The position numbers were made by a program, and so were the translations under genes. A DNA stretch of 56,528 nucleotides. It comes from a virus. The notes under the pieces were generated by a model. It was given only the letters and a program-made list of their open reading frames with translations, did no database searches and was not told where the DNA came from. The DNA lies in the IMG/VR virus record IMGVR_UViG_3300020558_000266, positions 1 to 56,528 of that record; one strand, given 5' to 3'. Shown in pieces: positions 44,445 through 51,457 of this stretch; the stretch's first letter is position 1; the number at the start of each line of letters is the position of its first letter.

Positions 44445-44876
44445 TTAAGATTTTAATTTTTTTAGTTGGTCTCGTAGTTCGATGGACTTTTCAAAATTTT
44501 GGTCTTCAATCGATTTTTTAAGTTCTAGTTCGATTTTTTTAATTTCATCTTGATTGGTTTCAAGTTTTTTAATCTCATCACGAAGTTTTACCGCTTCTTC
44601 AAAGTTCTCTTCCTCGATTGCGATTTGGAGTTTCTTTTTTAATGGAGTAATCCCTGAACTTTTGTTAGGTTTGTAATTACCACCTGTTCTAACAAAATTA
44701 GTGATAAGAACACCTCCATCCGGTGATTTATAGGTTTCTTTTGTCCAATTACCGAATTCATCGGTTCCTGATTCTGTTTTACCATTATTTGGTGTTACAC
44801 CAAACATAGAATCGAAATCGCCAAACATTGAGTCGAATTCTCTAAATAAATCATTAAGGTTTTTTCTGTTAAACAT
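44445..44876 (-). CDS. UVR-motif protein, McsA-like partner of Clp
   Basis: 143 residues. Two UVR motifs end the protein: KKKLQIAIEEENFEEAVKLRD (about 80-100) and ELKKSIEDQNFEKSIELRDQ (about 117-136). UVR motifs are Clp/UvrB-UvrC interaction helices; in Gram-positive bacteria the UVR protein McsA is encoded with and activates ClpC. The N-terminus (1-30) has a duplicated FDSMFG. No zinc-binding cysteines of McsA are present. The gene is divergent from the ClpC-like gene, sharing a 211-base intergenic region with putative operators. A Clp adaptor role is inferred from motif and neighbour. Confidence 0.7.
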   Translation of the reverse strand: MFNRKNLNDLFREFDSMFGDFDSMFGVTPNNGKTESGTDEFGNWTKETYKSPDGGVLITNFVRTGGNYKPNKSSGITPLKKKLQIAIEEENFEEAVKLRDEIKKLETNQDEIKKIELELKKSIEDQNFEKSIELRDQLKKLKS

Positions 44877-44884
44877 ATTTTTTC

Positions 44885-44913
44885 TTGTTTTTAAAATTTA
44901 TTGTTTATCTTTG
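44885..44913 (+). promoter_or_regulatory. Upstream host-type promoter (P1) for clpC
   Basis: TTG at 44885-44887, 18-base spacer, TATCTTTG at 44906-44913. It would give a leader of about 170 bases that crosses the operator array. Confidence 0.55.
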
Positions 44914-44944
44914 CTTCAACAATTTTTATTCCACTAACAATTAT

Positions 44945-45031
44945 ATGACATTTTTTCATAAAATTAAATAGTGAATGACACAATGTCATGACAGATTGTC
45001 ATATAAAATAAAAAACATGACAATATGTCAA
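44945..45031. promoter_or_regulatory. Array of four inverted repeats ATGACA-N3-TGTCAT (putative operators)
   Basis: Copies at 44945-44959 (second half degenerate, TTTCAT), 44975-44989 (perfect), 44988-45002 (perfect, sharing 2 bases with the last) and 45017-45031 (one mismatch). They sit between promoter P1 and the proximal promoter P2 of clpC, the fourth ending 5 bases before the P2 TTG element. This is the arrangement of a repressor-binding array. The regulator is not identified. Confidence 0.7.
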
Positions 45032-45035
45032 TATT

Positions 45036-45067
45036 TTGGATAGGAATGAAATTTGTTATTATATTTG
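45036..45067 (+). promoter_or_regulatory. Proximal host-type promoter (P2) for clpC
   Basis: TTG at 45036-45038, 21-base spacer, TATATTTG at 45060-45067, 20 bases before the ATG at 45088. Confidence 0.7.
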
Positions 45068-45087
45068 CATTATAAAATTATAAAATT

Positions 45088-47100
45088 ATGAACGATTTAA
45101 TGGACGACGACGACAAAATGATGAGTAAAAAAACAAAATCATCAGATTCCAGTACACCTGTATTGGACAATTTCAGTAGAGATTTGAATAAACTTGCTGA
45201 AGCCGGTAAACTTGACCCTGTAGTTGGTCGTGAACGAGAAATTTTGAGAATTGCTCAGATTTTATCCCGTAGAAAGAAAAATAACCCAATTATACTCGGT
45301 GAACCGGGTTGTGGTAAGACCGCACTTGTTGAAGGTTTGGCAATCAAAATAGTGAAGGGCGAATGTCCTAGAAATTTAATGGATAAAAGAATTGTCAATC
45401 TTGACCTTACATCTGTTGTTGCTGGTACAAAATATCGTGGACAATTTGAAGAAAGAATGAAAGTAATTCTTGAAGAACTTCAATCAAATCCAAACATCAT
45501 TGTGTTTATCGATGAGATTCACACATTGGTTGGTTCAGGAAATTCTTCAGGTTCTATGGATGGTTCTAATATCTTTAAACCCGCTCTTGCTCGTGGAGAG
45601 GTTCAATGTATCGGAGCGACCACTTTAGATGAATTCCGTAAGAATATTGAAAAGGACGGAGCCTTGGAGCGTAGATTCCAAAAAGTAGTTGTTGAGCCGT
45701 CATCGGTTGCTGAAACAATTCAAATTTTAAAAAATGTTCGTGGCAAATACGAAGAATATCACAAAGTAAATTATAGTGATGAGGTAATTGAAACTTGTGT
45801 TAAGTTGGCGGACAGATATATTACGGACAGAGAGTTTCCGGATAAAGCATTTGATATTTTGGATGAAGTTGGAGCAAGAATGCAAACCGATTTGAAAGTT
45901 CCGGAAATAATTGAGGAACTTAAGAAGAAAGCGGCGGAAATAAAAGAACAAAAAATTGATGTAGTTAAAAGACAAAATTACGAACAAGCAGCAGAACTTC
46001 GTGATAAAGAGAAAAAATTGTTAATCAAACTTGATAATGAGAAATTGAGGTTTGAACAACAAATGGCTAAAGAAAAACAAATCATATTGTTAGAACATGT
46101 TTATGATGTTGTTTCAAATATGACTAAAATCCCGGTTAATAAGATGAGTGTTGATGATACTAAAGCATTAATAGATTTGGATAAAAACTTGGTAGGTAAA
46201 GTTATTGGTCAAGACGACGCAGTTATCAAGATTGCGAAATCAATCAAAAGAAATCGTTTAGGTATTAAAGACCCGAATAAACCAATTGGTTCATTTGTGT
46301 TCTTGGGTTCTACGGGTGTTGGTAAAACTTATTTGGCAAAACAATTGGCTAAAGAAATGTTTGGCTCCGAAGATTCACTTATTCGTGTTGATATGTCTGA
46401 ATATCAGGAGAAACATACGGTATCTAAATTGGTTGGAGCTCCTCCGGGATATGTTGGTTATGAAGAAGGTGGAATGTTGACTGAAAAGGTTAAAAACAAA
46501 CCATACTCTGTTATTTTGTTTGATGAGGTTGAAAAAGCCCATAAAGATGTATTCACCATTTTACTTCAAATCTTGGACGATGGTCATGTTACCGATAGTT
46601 TGGGTCGTAAAATCAACTTCAAGAATACTTTGATTATTTTAACATCAAACTTGGGAGTTAAAAAATTACAAGATTTTGGAAATGGCATTGGGTTTTCATC
46701 TAATTCCTATAGTAACGAAGAAGCTAAAAAACAAATGTTGATGAAAGAGATGAAGAATTTCTTCTCTCCTGAGTTCTTAAATCGTTTGGATGATACGATT
46801 GTATTCAACTCACTATCTCAAGAAGATATAAAGAAGATTACAGACATTGAATTGAAAAGATTGGTGACTCGTCTTACGGATATGAAATACTCAATCAGTT
46901 ATGATGAAACTTTGGTTGATTACTTGGCAAAAATCGGATTCGATGAATTGTATGGAGCTCGACCATTAAAAAGAGCAATTCAAGATAAAGTCGAGGACTT
47001 GTTATCTGAGGAGGTTCTAACCGGTAAATTGGTTGAGGGTAAAACCTATGTTATCAAAGTTGTTGATGACAATGTCGTTATTCAAAAGAAAGGACGATAA
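45088..47100 (+). CDS. clpC: ClpC-like AAA+ unfoldase lacking the N-domain
   Basis: 670 residues against about 810 for ClpC: the double N-terminal repeat domain is replaced by about 25 acidic/polar residues. D1: Walker A GEPGCGKT (71-78), pore GTKYRGQFEER, Walker B IIVFIDEIH (137-145). The middle domain is short and has a UVR-like helix, VVKRQNYEQAAELRDKEKK (292-310), the ClpC hallmark rather than the long ClpB one. D2: Walker A GSTGVGKT (407-414), pore GYVG (454-457), Walker B VILFDEVEKAH. A GIGF loop (533-536) matches the ClpP-docking tripeptide. It probably unfolds proteins into host ClpP. It has two promoters and an operator array. Confidence 0.9.
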   Translation: MNDLMDDDDKMMSKKTKSSDSSTPVLDNFSRDLNKLAEAGKLDPVVGREREILRIAQILSRRKKNNPIILGEPGCGKTALVEGLAIKIVKGECPRNLMDKRIVNLDLTSVVAGTKYRGQFEERMKVILEELQSNPNIIVFIDEIHTLVGSGNSSGSMDGSNIFKPALARGEVQCIGATTLDEFRKNIEKDGALERRFQKVVVEPSSVAETIQILKNVRGKYEEYHKVNYSDEVIETCVKLADRYITDREFPDKAFDILDEVGARMQTDLKVPEIIEELKKKAAEIKEQKIDVVKRQNYEQAAELRDKEKKLLIKLDNEKLRFEQQMAKEKQIILLEHVYDVVSNMTKIPVNKMSVDDTKALIDLDKNLVGKVIGQDDAVIKIAKSIKRNRLGIKDPNKPIGSFVFLGSTGVGKTYLAKQLAKEMFGSEDSLIRVDMSEYQEKHTVSKLVGAPPGYVGYEEGGMLTEKVKNKPYSVILFDEVEKAHKDVFTILLQILDDGHVTDSLGRKINFKNTLIILTSNLGVKKLQDFGNGIGFSSNSYSNEEAKKQMLMKEMKNFFSPEFLNRLDDTIVFNSLSQEDIKKITDIELKRLVTRLTDMKYSISYDETLVDYLAKIGFDELYGARPLKRAIQDKVEDLLSEEVLTGKLVEGKTYVIKVVDDNVVIQKKGR

Positions 47101-47105
47101 TTAAG

Positions 47106-47134
47106 AAGAGGTCTTTATGACCTCTTTTTTTTTT
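47106..47134 (+). terminator. Terminator after clpC
   Basis: GAGGTC-TTTAT-GACCTC stem followed by T10, six bases after the clpC stop. Confidence 0.9.
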
Positions 47135-47139
47135 ATTCA

Positions 47140-47146
47140 TATTTAT
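47140..47146 (+). promoter_or_regulatory. Candidate late promoter TATTTAT, 4 bases from ATG
   Basis: CATATTTATTGTTATG directly after the clpC terminator and before the zinc-ribbon gene at 47151. Confidence 0.5.
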
Positions 47147-47150
47147 TGTT

Positions 47151-47327
47151 ATGAAAGAATTAATTAGAAAAATTTTAAGAGAAACCATCAAAAACAACAA
47201 AGTTATTTGTGATGGATGTGGATGGTCTTGGGATTTATCCGATGGTGGTGATGACCCGTATATTTGTCATAAATGTGGTCATGATAATGAGCAAAAAAAA
47301 TCGGATGATTTCTCATCCGACTTATAA
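47151..47327 (+). CDS. Small zinc-ribbon protein with packaging-type N-terminus
   Basis: 58 residues. MKELIRKILRETIKNN is an amphipathic helix with an L-R-E site, like the shared peptides of other candidate head proteins. It is followed by CDGCGWSWDLSDGGDDPY and CHKCGHDN, two Cys pairs that should bind one zinc ion. The same ribbon occurs at the end of many phage proteins (recalled). The last 35 bases form a terminator for the opposite strand. It is preceded by a late-type motif 4 bases from the ATG. Confidence 0.75.
   Translation: MKELIRKILRETIKNNKVICDGCGWSWDLSDGGDDPYICHKCGHDNEQKKSDDFSSDL
47293..47320 (-). terminator. Terminator for the M20 peptidase, embedded in an opposite-strand gene
   Basis: On the minus strand TCGGATGA-GAAA-TCATCCGA (8-bp stem, GAAA loop) followed by T8. 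It begins 8 bases beyond the peptidase stop and lies within the zinc-ribbon coding sequence. Confidence 0.85.
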
Positions 47328-48170
47328 TTAAAACACCGACCTACTTCTCCAATCGTAGTTAACTGACTTTTTATAGTGTAATTTATTACCCAAATTTTCA
47401 ATCATTTTTCTACCCATGTCAATACCATTGAATACATCTTCAACTACAACATATTCATTTTTGGTATGGTAGTTGTAATACCCGATTGAAATATTAATAC
47501 AAGAAAAGTCAAACTTACCTCTCAAAGCGTAAACGTCGGTATAAGGATGAACCATATACTCCATATCATTTTGATTCATACCTTCAGTCAAAACTTTATC
47601 ACAAGTTTCAAAAAATTCGGTTTCTCTATCAAATAAAACTTGTCCGAAACATTTTTCAGTAATCATCCAGTTTTCCGGAGCGTCGAATTGGATTCCATAA
47701 CCAACATTTGAAAAGAAATCTTCACTTGCTTTTAATGAACCATGACAACCGGTTTCTTCAGATACGAAGAATGCCGCTTTCAAGTAAGGTAATTCTTGTA
47801 ACAAGGTTAAACATGCAAACACACCACATTTATCATCACCACCAATACCTGTTGGTTTTCCTTGGTCATTATATGCCTTATACGACAACTTTATTTCGCG
47901 TTGAGCGTTTGGTAACATTTCTTCAGAGATGTTAATCGTATCAATGTTATGAACGGTATCCGTATGTGAGATAACACAAGGGAAATAAAAATCTTCAGGT
48001 AACTCTTGGGATTCTTGTTTTGTTGCATAAACATTGTTGAATTCATCCACAAAATGTGAAATATTGTTTTCGGTTAACCAGTTAACCAAAAATTCAACCA
48101 TTTTTTCTTCTTGATATGTCTTTGTTGGGACACTCAACACTTCTCTAAGTAATTTTGTATTTTTTTCCAT
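47328..48170 (-). CDS. M20/M42-type zinc metallopeptidase
   Basis: 280 residues, shorter than typical two-domain M20 enzymes (about 370-410), so the dimerisation insert is probably missing. Metal-site motifs: ISHTDTVH (67-74, His69 and Asp71), GIGGDDKCG (108-116, bridging Asp), SEETGCHGS (137-145, catalytic Glu), FDAPENW with a metal Asp, and a terminal YYNYHTKNE His. It should remove residues from short peptides in the cytoplasm. No signal peptide. It lies between the ClpC and tmRNA genes and has its own host-type promoter 4 bases from the ATG. Confidence 0.85.
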   Translation of the reverse strand: MEKNTKLLREVLSVPTKTYQEEKMVEFLVNWLTENNISHFVDEFNNVYATKQESQELPEDFYFPCVISHTDTVHNIDTINISEEMLPNAQREIKLSYKAYNDQGKPTGIGGDDKCGVFACLTLLQELPYLKAAFFVSEETGCHGSLKASEDFFSNVGYGIQFDAPENWMITEKCFGQVLFDRETEFFETCDKVLTEGMNQNDMEYMVHPYTDVYALRGKFDFSCINISIGYYNYHTKNEYVVVEDVFNGIDMGRKMIENLGNKLHYKKSVNYDWRSRSVF

Positions 48171-48174
48171 AGCA

Positions 48175-48182
48175 CAAATATA
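48175..48182 (-). promoter_or_regulatory. Host-type -7 element TATATTTG, 4 bases from ATG
   Basis: TATATTTGTGCTATG before the M20 gene at 48170. With transcription starting about 4 bases after the element, the mRNA would be leaderless. Confidence 0.6.
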
Positions 48183-48217
48183 ATAAAAATTATTTTAAAT
48201 GTTATGAAAAAAATGTT

Positions 48218-49312
48218 TTAAGTGTCAAATCTATCAAATAATTCCGGTTGGTATAATAAATTGTTAAAATTTTCTTCACTTAAACTAAGTTTTCGAGTTC
48301 CTTTAGTAGGGTGCATTAAAAGAACGATTACTCGATTATCAACTCTATCAAATCCCTCAATTCTAAATTGAACTTTTGGTTCTTTAGGTAACTTATACCA
48401 TATATCCGATTTAAATTTTTTACCAATACGCTGTCTAAATTGAATAAATTCATTTATTTTAAGCCTTTCATTATCAAAATCACTTTCGATAGAATCATAA
48501 ATGTCATCTAATTTATTTTCAACATAGTTGTTAAACCCTTTATCATCCCAATTTTCATCATTGTGATACTCATACATAACATCTGCCCATCCACCTATCC
48601 TTGATGAGCCATTAGCTTCCATAATTTCTTTAACTAAACTTTTGATATCCGAGTTTTGAGCATTTAATCTTATTGCCCACATATATAAATTCGCCGCGGT
48701 TGTTGAAATTTCATCATATTTACGATAAACCTCAAAGTCAATTTTTTCCATAAAATTTTCCAAGTCCTTATTAACCTCATCTTGAGCAGTCTTCATCATC
48801 TCATCATTTTTCTTATATGTCCAATCTTGAATAATGTCTTCAATTTCACCCTCAAACAATTCAAGAATAGTTTTACTTAATAAAATCCTGTATTTTTCAT
48901 CATTTAAATTAAATTCTTTCTCAGGTACGATTATTTCTGCAATTTCCTTTAATTTTTCAATATTCTCAGGATTAAAGTAATTTAAAATTCCATATCCTTC
49001 AAGAAAATCATCCAAAACTTGACCATAATCATAAAAATCATAATCTGAATATGGTGAATTCATCATTCCTTCAAACCATATATCATCATCACTTAATTCC
49101 AACACATTTTCAAAAAAATCCGTATCATTTTTATACTCAATTATAATGTCACTCATACCCAAAGGATTTCTAATCCTAACACCAATATCATCATAAAGGT
49201 CTTCTAACTCTCTAGCATTAATCTTACCTCGAACAAAATCTTTCAAATTTTTAATAAGGTTGTCAGTATCAGGCAACTCTTCGTTATTCTCATTGTCTTC
49301 GTATAACCTCAC
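48218..49312 (-). CDS. Hypothetical protein
   Basis: 364 residues from a GTG start (MRLYEDNENNEELPDTDN). Acidic, Asp/Tyr/Asn-rich and helical, with LENFMEKIDFEVYRKYDEIS in the middle and a small beta-like C-terminus (KVQFRIEGFDRVDNRVIVLL). No membrane segment, no cysteines and no known motif. A TATTTAT motif lies 15 bases upstream, back-to-back with the tmRNA promoter. Function unknown. Confidence 0.6.
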   Translation of the reverse strand: MRLYEDNENNEELPDTDNLIKNLKDFVRGKINARELEDLYDDIGVRIRNPLGMSDIIIEYKNDTDFFENVLELSDDDIWFEGMMNSPYSDYDFYDYGQVLDDFLEGYGILNYFNPENIEKLKEIAEIIVPEKEFNLNDEKYRILLSKTILELFEGEIEDIIQDWTYKKNDEMMKTAQDEVNKDLENFMEKIDFEVYRKYDEISTTAANLYMWAIRLNAQNSDIKSLVKEIMEANGSSRIGGWADVMYEYHNDENWDDKGFNNYVENKLDDIYDSIESDFDNERLKINEFIQFRQRIGKKFKSDIWYKLPKEPKVQFRIEGFDRVDNRVIVLLMHPTKGTRKLSLSEENFNNLLYQPELFDRFDT

Positions 49313-49327
49313 AATTGTTTTTTTATA

Positions 49328-49334
49328 ATAAATA
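49328..49334 (-). promoter_or_regulatory. Candidate late promoter TATTTAT
   Basis: GAGTATTTATTATAAAA, 15 bases before the GTG at 49312. Confidence 0.4.
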
Positions 49335-49344
49335 CTCTTTTGAT

Positions 49345-49374
49345 TTGGAAATTAAATATTTATTTGTATCTTTG
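49345..49374 (+). promoter_or_regulatory. Host-type promoter for the tmRNA
   Basis: TTG at 49345-49347, 19-base spacer, TATCTTTG at 49367-49374, 46 bases before the mature tmRNA 5' end. The 20 bases from 49367 are identical to the promoter at 28277-28258. Confidence 0.75.
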
Positions 49375-49420
49375 TATTCTAAATCGAAAGAAACGATTTT
49401 AATTGTTCTTTGAAAAATAT

Positions 49421-49803
49421 GGGGGTAAAATGGAATTGACTGGCATTGTTGGGTGTAGGTGGCACGTCGAAGCTGAATTAACTTCGTTATCAACTGATTC
49501 AAAACAACAGACGGCAACGTTCTAAACAAAATGGCTCTAGTAGGTCTTGTTAAACAAGATGAGCTTGTAGCAGTAGCCTAGTCTCTACTACATTCGGGTC
49601 GGGAGGACATTAACCCAGGAACAGGAGTCCTTAATGGGTGGAAAAACGATTAAACCTTAAATTGAGTCGTCCATTGGTTGTTAGGTTTACGATGGTGAAG
49701 AACAAACCGACTATTTCGGAATCTTAGAAAAGATTGTCCTAAACGTGTAGTCACTTATGGTCAAAATGGACAACACGAGGTTTCGAAACCTCTACCTCCA
49801 CCA
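49421..49803 (+). ncRNA. ssrA: tmRNA (transfer-messenger RNA), one-piece, 383 nt
   Basis: tmRNA rescues stalled ribosomes by acting first as an alanine tRNA and then as an mRNA for a degradation tag. The ends pair as a 7-bp acceptor stem, GGGGGTA (49421-49427) with TACCTCC (49793-49799), including the G3-U70 pair that alanyl-tRNA synthetase requires. Discriminator A and encoded CCA follow. The T arm GAGGTTTCGAAACCTC is canonical, and TGGAATTGACTGGCA matches the conserved 5' region. An open tag frame ends ELVAVA then TAG (49561-49581) inside a helix, as in other tmRNAs. Length, promoter and terminator all fit. The tag appears long (about 22 residues if it starts at GGC 49513) and ends VAVA, not LAA. 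Confidence 0.93.
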
Positions 49804-49808
49804 AATAA

Positions 49809-49835
49809 AGGGTCTCTTATGAGACCTTTTTTTTT
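49809..49835 (+). terminator. tmRNA terminator
   Basis: GGTCTC-TTAT-GAGACC stem with T9, 7 bases after the CCA end. Confidence 0.9.
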
Positions 49836-49848
49836 ATTCATATTGTAA

Positions 49849-49855
49849 TATTTAT
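49849..49855 (+). promoter_or_regulatory. Candidate late promoter TATTTAT, 5 bases from ATG
   Basis: AATATTTATAAGATATG before the gene at 49861. Confidence 0.5.
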
Positions 49856-49860
49856 AAGAT

Positions 49861-51375
49861 ATGAAATTATTACAAATCCTATTACAAGAGGGTCGAAAAG
49901 AAGATTTACGAAAAAAATACACTGAAAAATTTAAGGAGTATCTTGACACTTTGGATTTTATTTTGAGTATTTCTGATTTGGCAGACACCAATTTCAAATA
50001 TACGGATTTCGTATTAAAATATACACATCCAAATGCATCTCCTGAAGAAGTTGAAGACATTGTAGACCTTGTTAAAGATTTTGATAGATTCAAACAATCA
50101 TTAGAGGTTAAAGATATTAACAAATATGATTTAGATGGGTTAAAACTTGAAATTGAACTTCACAAAGAGACTTCAAAATCTCAACAAAGGAAGTCGTTTG
50201 ATGCATCTGGTGCAAAAAAAATATTTGAAGATAATAACCTTTTAATTGTTAGACCTTTAACTTATGAGGCTTCTTGTAAATATGGTTCAGGTACCAGATG
50301 GTGTACTACTACTGCAGGTAACCCATCGTATTTTGAAAGTCATTCCGGAGGTAATCAAGCATTATATTATATTATACTTAAAAATTTCAATAGAGATAAT
50401 AAATTTTACAAAATTGCAGTTCATATAACACCAAGTTCTGAAATTTGGTATGATGCAACAGATGAAAAAATGAGTGAAAGAGAAAAAGAGGTTTTTAATT
50501 TGGGTGCCCCAAAAGTAATTCAAACTATCAGAGACGATTATTCTAAGTCTAAAAATTTTAATTATCAAATATTCTTTAAAAATTTATTTAATTCTCGTAG
50601 AGATGAAAAGGTAGATGTTTCCAAATCATTTAAGTCAAATCACAAAATAGAAGTTATATTTAAAGAACCAACACTCATACCTGACATGCCAAATAATGCA
50701 ATAATGATGATGAGAATTCTTTTGGATGGTGAAACTATAGACCAATACGAGGTTATGATTACATATCAAATTTCCGATAAAATTTATTTTGATATTGGAT
50801 ATGCTTATGATGATTTTGATATATTTGACGTTATTGAAACTAAATTTAATTTTAATCTTGAAGATGAAGTTACTCAATTTCAATTACCCCTTAATGATAT
50901 TACCACTTCTGATAATGGAAAAATTGAAACTATTTTCAACAATATGTGTAGTAAAATTACATACCAAGTAGTTAATACTATGAAAAAAAATGACGAATTT
51001 ATGTCATCGATTCATGATAATATTTCTGTTTGGGAACCGAGAAGAGGGAGTTATGGATATACTTTCAGTAAGAATAAAGGAATGGTTAAAGATTTGATTG
51101 ATTATTTGGATGAAGGTAATAGAGGAACAAAATTAGATTTTTTAGTTCATCAAGGAATTTTAAAACAAAAAGAAATAAATGGTAAACCATATTATTCAAG
51201 ACCAAATGAAAATAATTGGCAAATAGGGTCTGCGTTTAGAGGACAAAACAGCGGATTTTTTAATTCCGCAAGATTGGCAAAGATTATTGATTACGATAAA
51301 AAAGGTAATCAGTTTTATTTGAAAAAAGGACCTAATTTTGATAAATTCAAATTAGGACAACTAAGAGCACTTTAA
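49861..51375 (+). CDS. Large phage protein of unknown function with a GTRWCTT motif
   Basis: 504 residues. Starts MKLLQILLQEGRKEDL, again an amphipathic helix with an L-x-E-like site. Residues about 124-175 (LLIVRPLTYEASCKYGSGTR, WCTTTAGNPSYFESH, ALYYIILKN) form a conserved-looking block known from uncharacterised phage proteins, containing a Cys-Tyr/Trp-Cys arrangement that might be a catalytic or metal site. The C-terminal 120 residues (ISVWEPRRGSYGYTFSKNKG onward) look like a winged-helix or small mixed fold. A late-type promoter precedes it. I cannot assign a function. Confidence 0.65.
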   Translation: MKLLQILLQEGRKEDLRKKYTEKFKEYLDTLDFILSISDLADTNFKYTDFVLKYTHPNASPEEVEDIVDLVKDFDRFKQSLEVKDINKYDLDGLKLEIELHKETSKSQQRKSFDASGAKKIFEDNNLLIVRPLTYEASCKYGSGTRWCTTTAGNPSYFESHSGGNQALYYIILKNFNRDNKFYKIAVHITPSSEIWYDATDEKMSEREKEVFNLGAPKVIQTIRDDYSKSKNFNYQIFFKNLFNSRRDEKVDVSKSFKSNHKIEVIFKEPTLIPDMPNNAIMMMRILLDGETIDQYEVMITYQISDKIYFDIGYAYDDFDIFDVIETKFNFNLEDEVTQFQLPLNDITTSDNGKIETIFNNMCSKITYQVVNTMKKNDEFMSSIHDNISVWEPRRGSYGYTFSKNKGMVKDLIDYLDEGNRGTKLDFLVHQGILKQKEINGKPYYSRPNENNWQIGSAFRGQNSGFFNSARLAKIIDYDKKGNQFYLKKGPNFDKFKLGQLRAL

Positions 51376-51422
51376 GTCCTTTTATATATTTCACAAAATG
51401 TCAATATCTTTTCAAAAATTAT

Positions 51423-51453
51423 TTGGATATTAGTTATCTTTTTACTATATTTG
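51423..51453 (+). promoter_or_regulatory. Host-type promoter, 4 bases from ATG
   Basis: TTG at 51423-51425, 20-base spacer, TATATTTG at 51446-51453, then TAGA and the ATG at 51458. Leaderless mRNA predicted. Confidence 0.7.
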
Positions 51454-51457
51454 TAGA

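Noticed and set aside
44945-45031. Possible origin of replication (iterons)
   Set aside because: Repeats are palindromic rather than direct, sit between two promoters of clpC, and there is no AT-rich unwinding region or replication gene beside them.
49761-50123. 120-codon minus-strand frame
   Set aside because: Runs through the tmRNA 3' end, its terminator and the N-terminal part of the plus-strand gene; both strands cannot be real and the plus side has structure and signals.
51355-51384. Possible terminator AGGAC...GTCCT after the 49861-51375 gene
   Set aside because: Five base pairs with a long loop and a broken T run; too weak to call.
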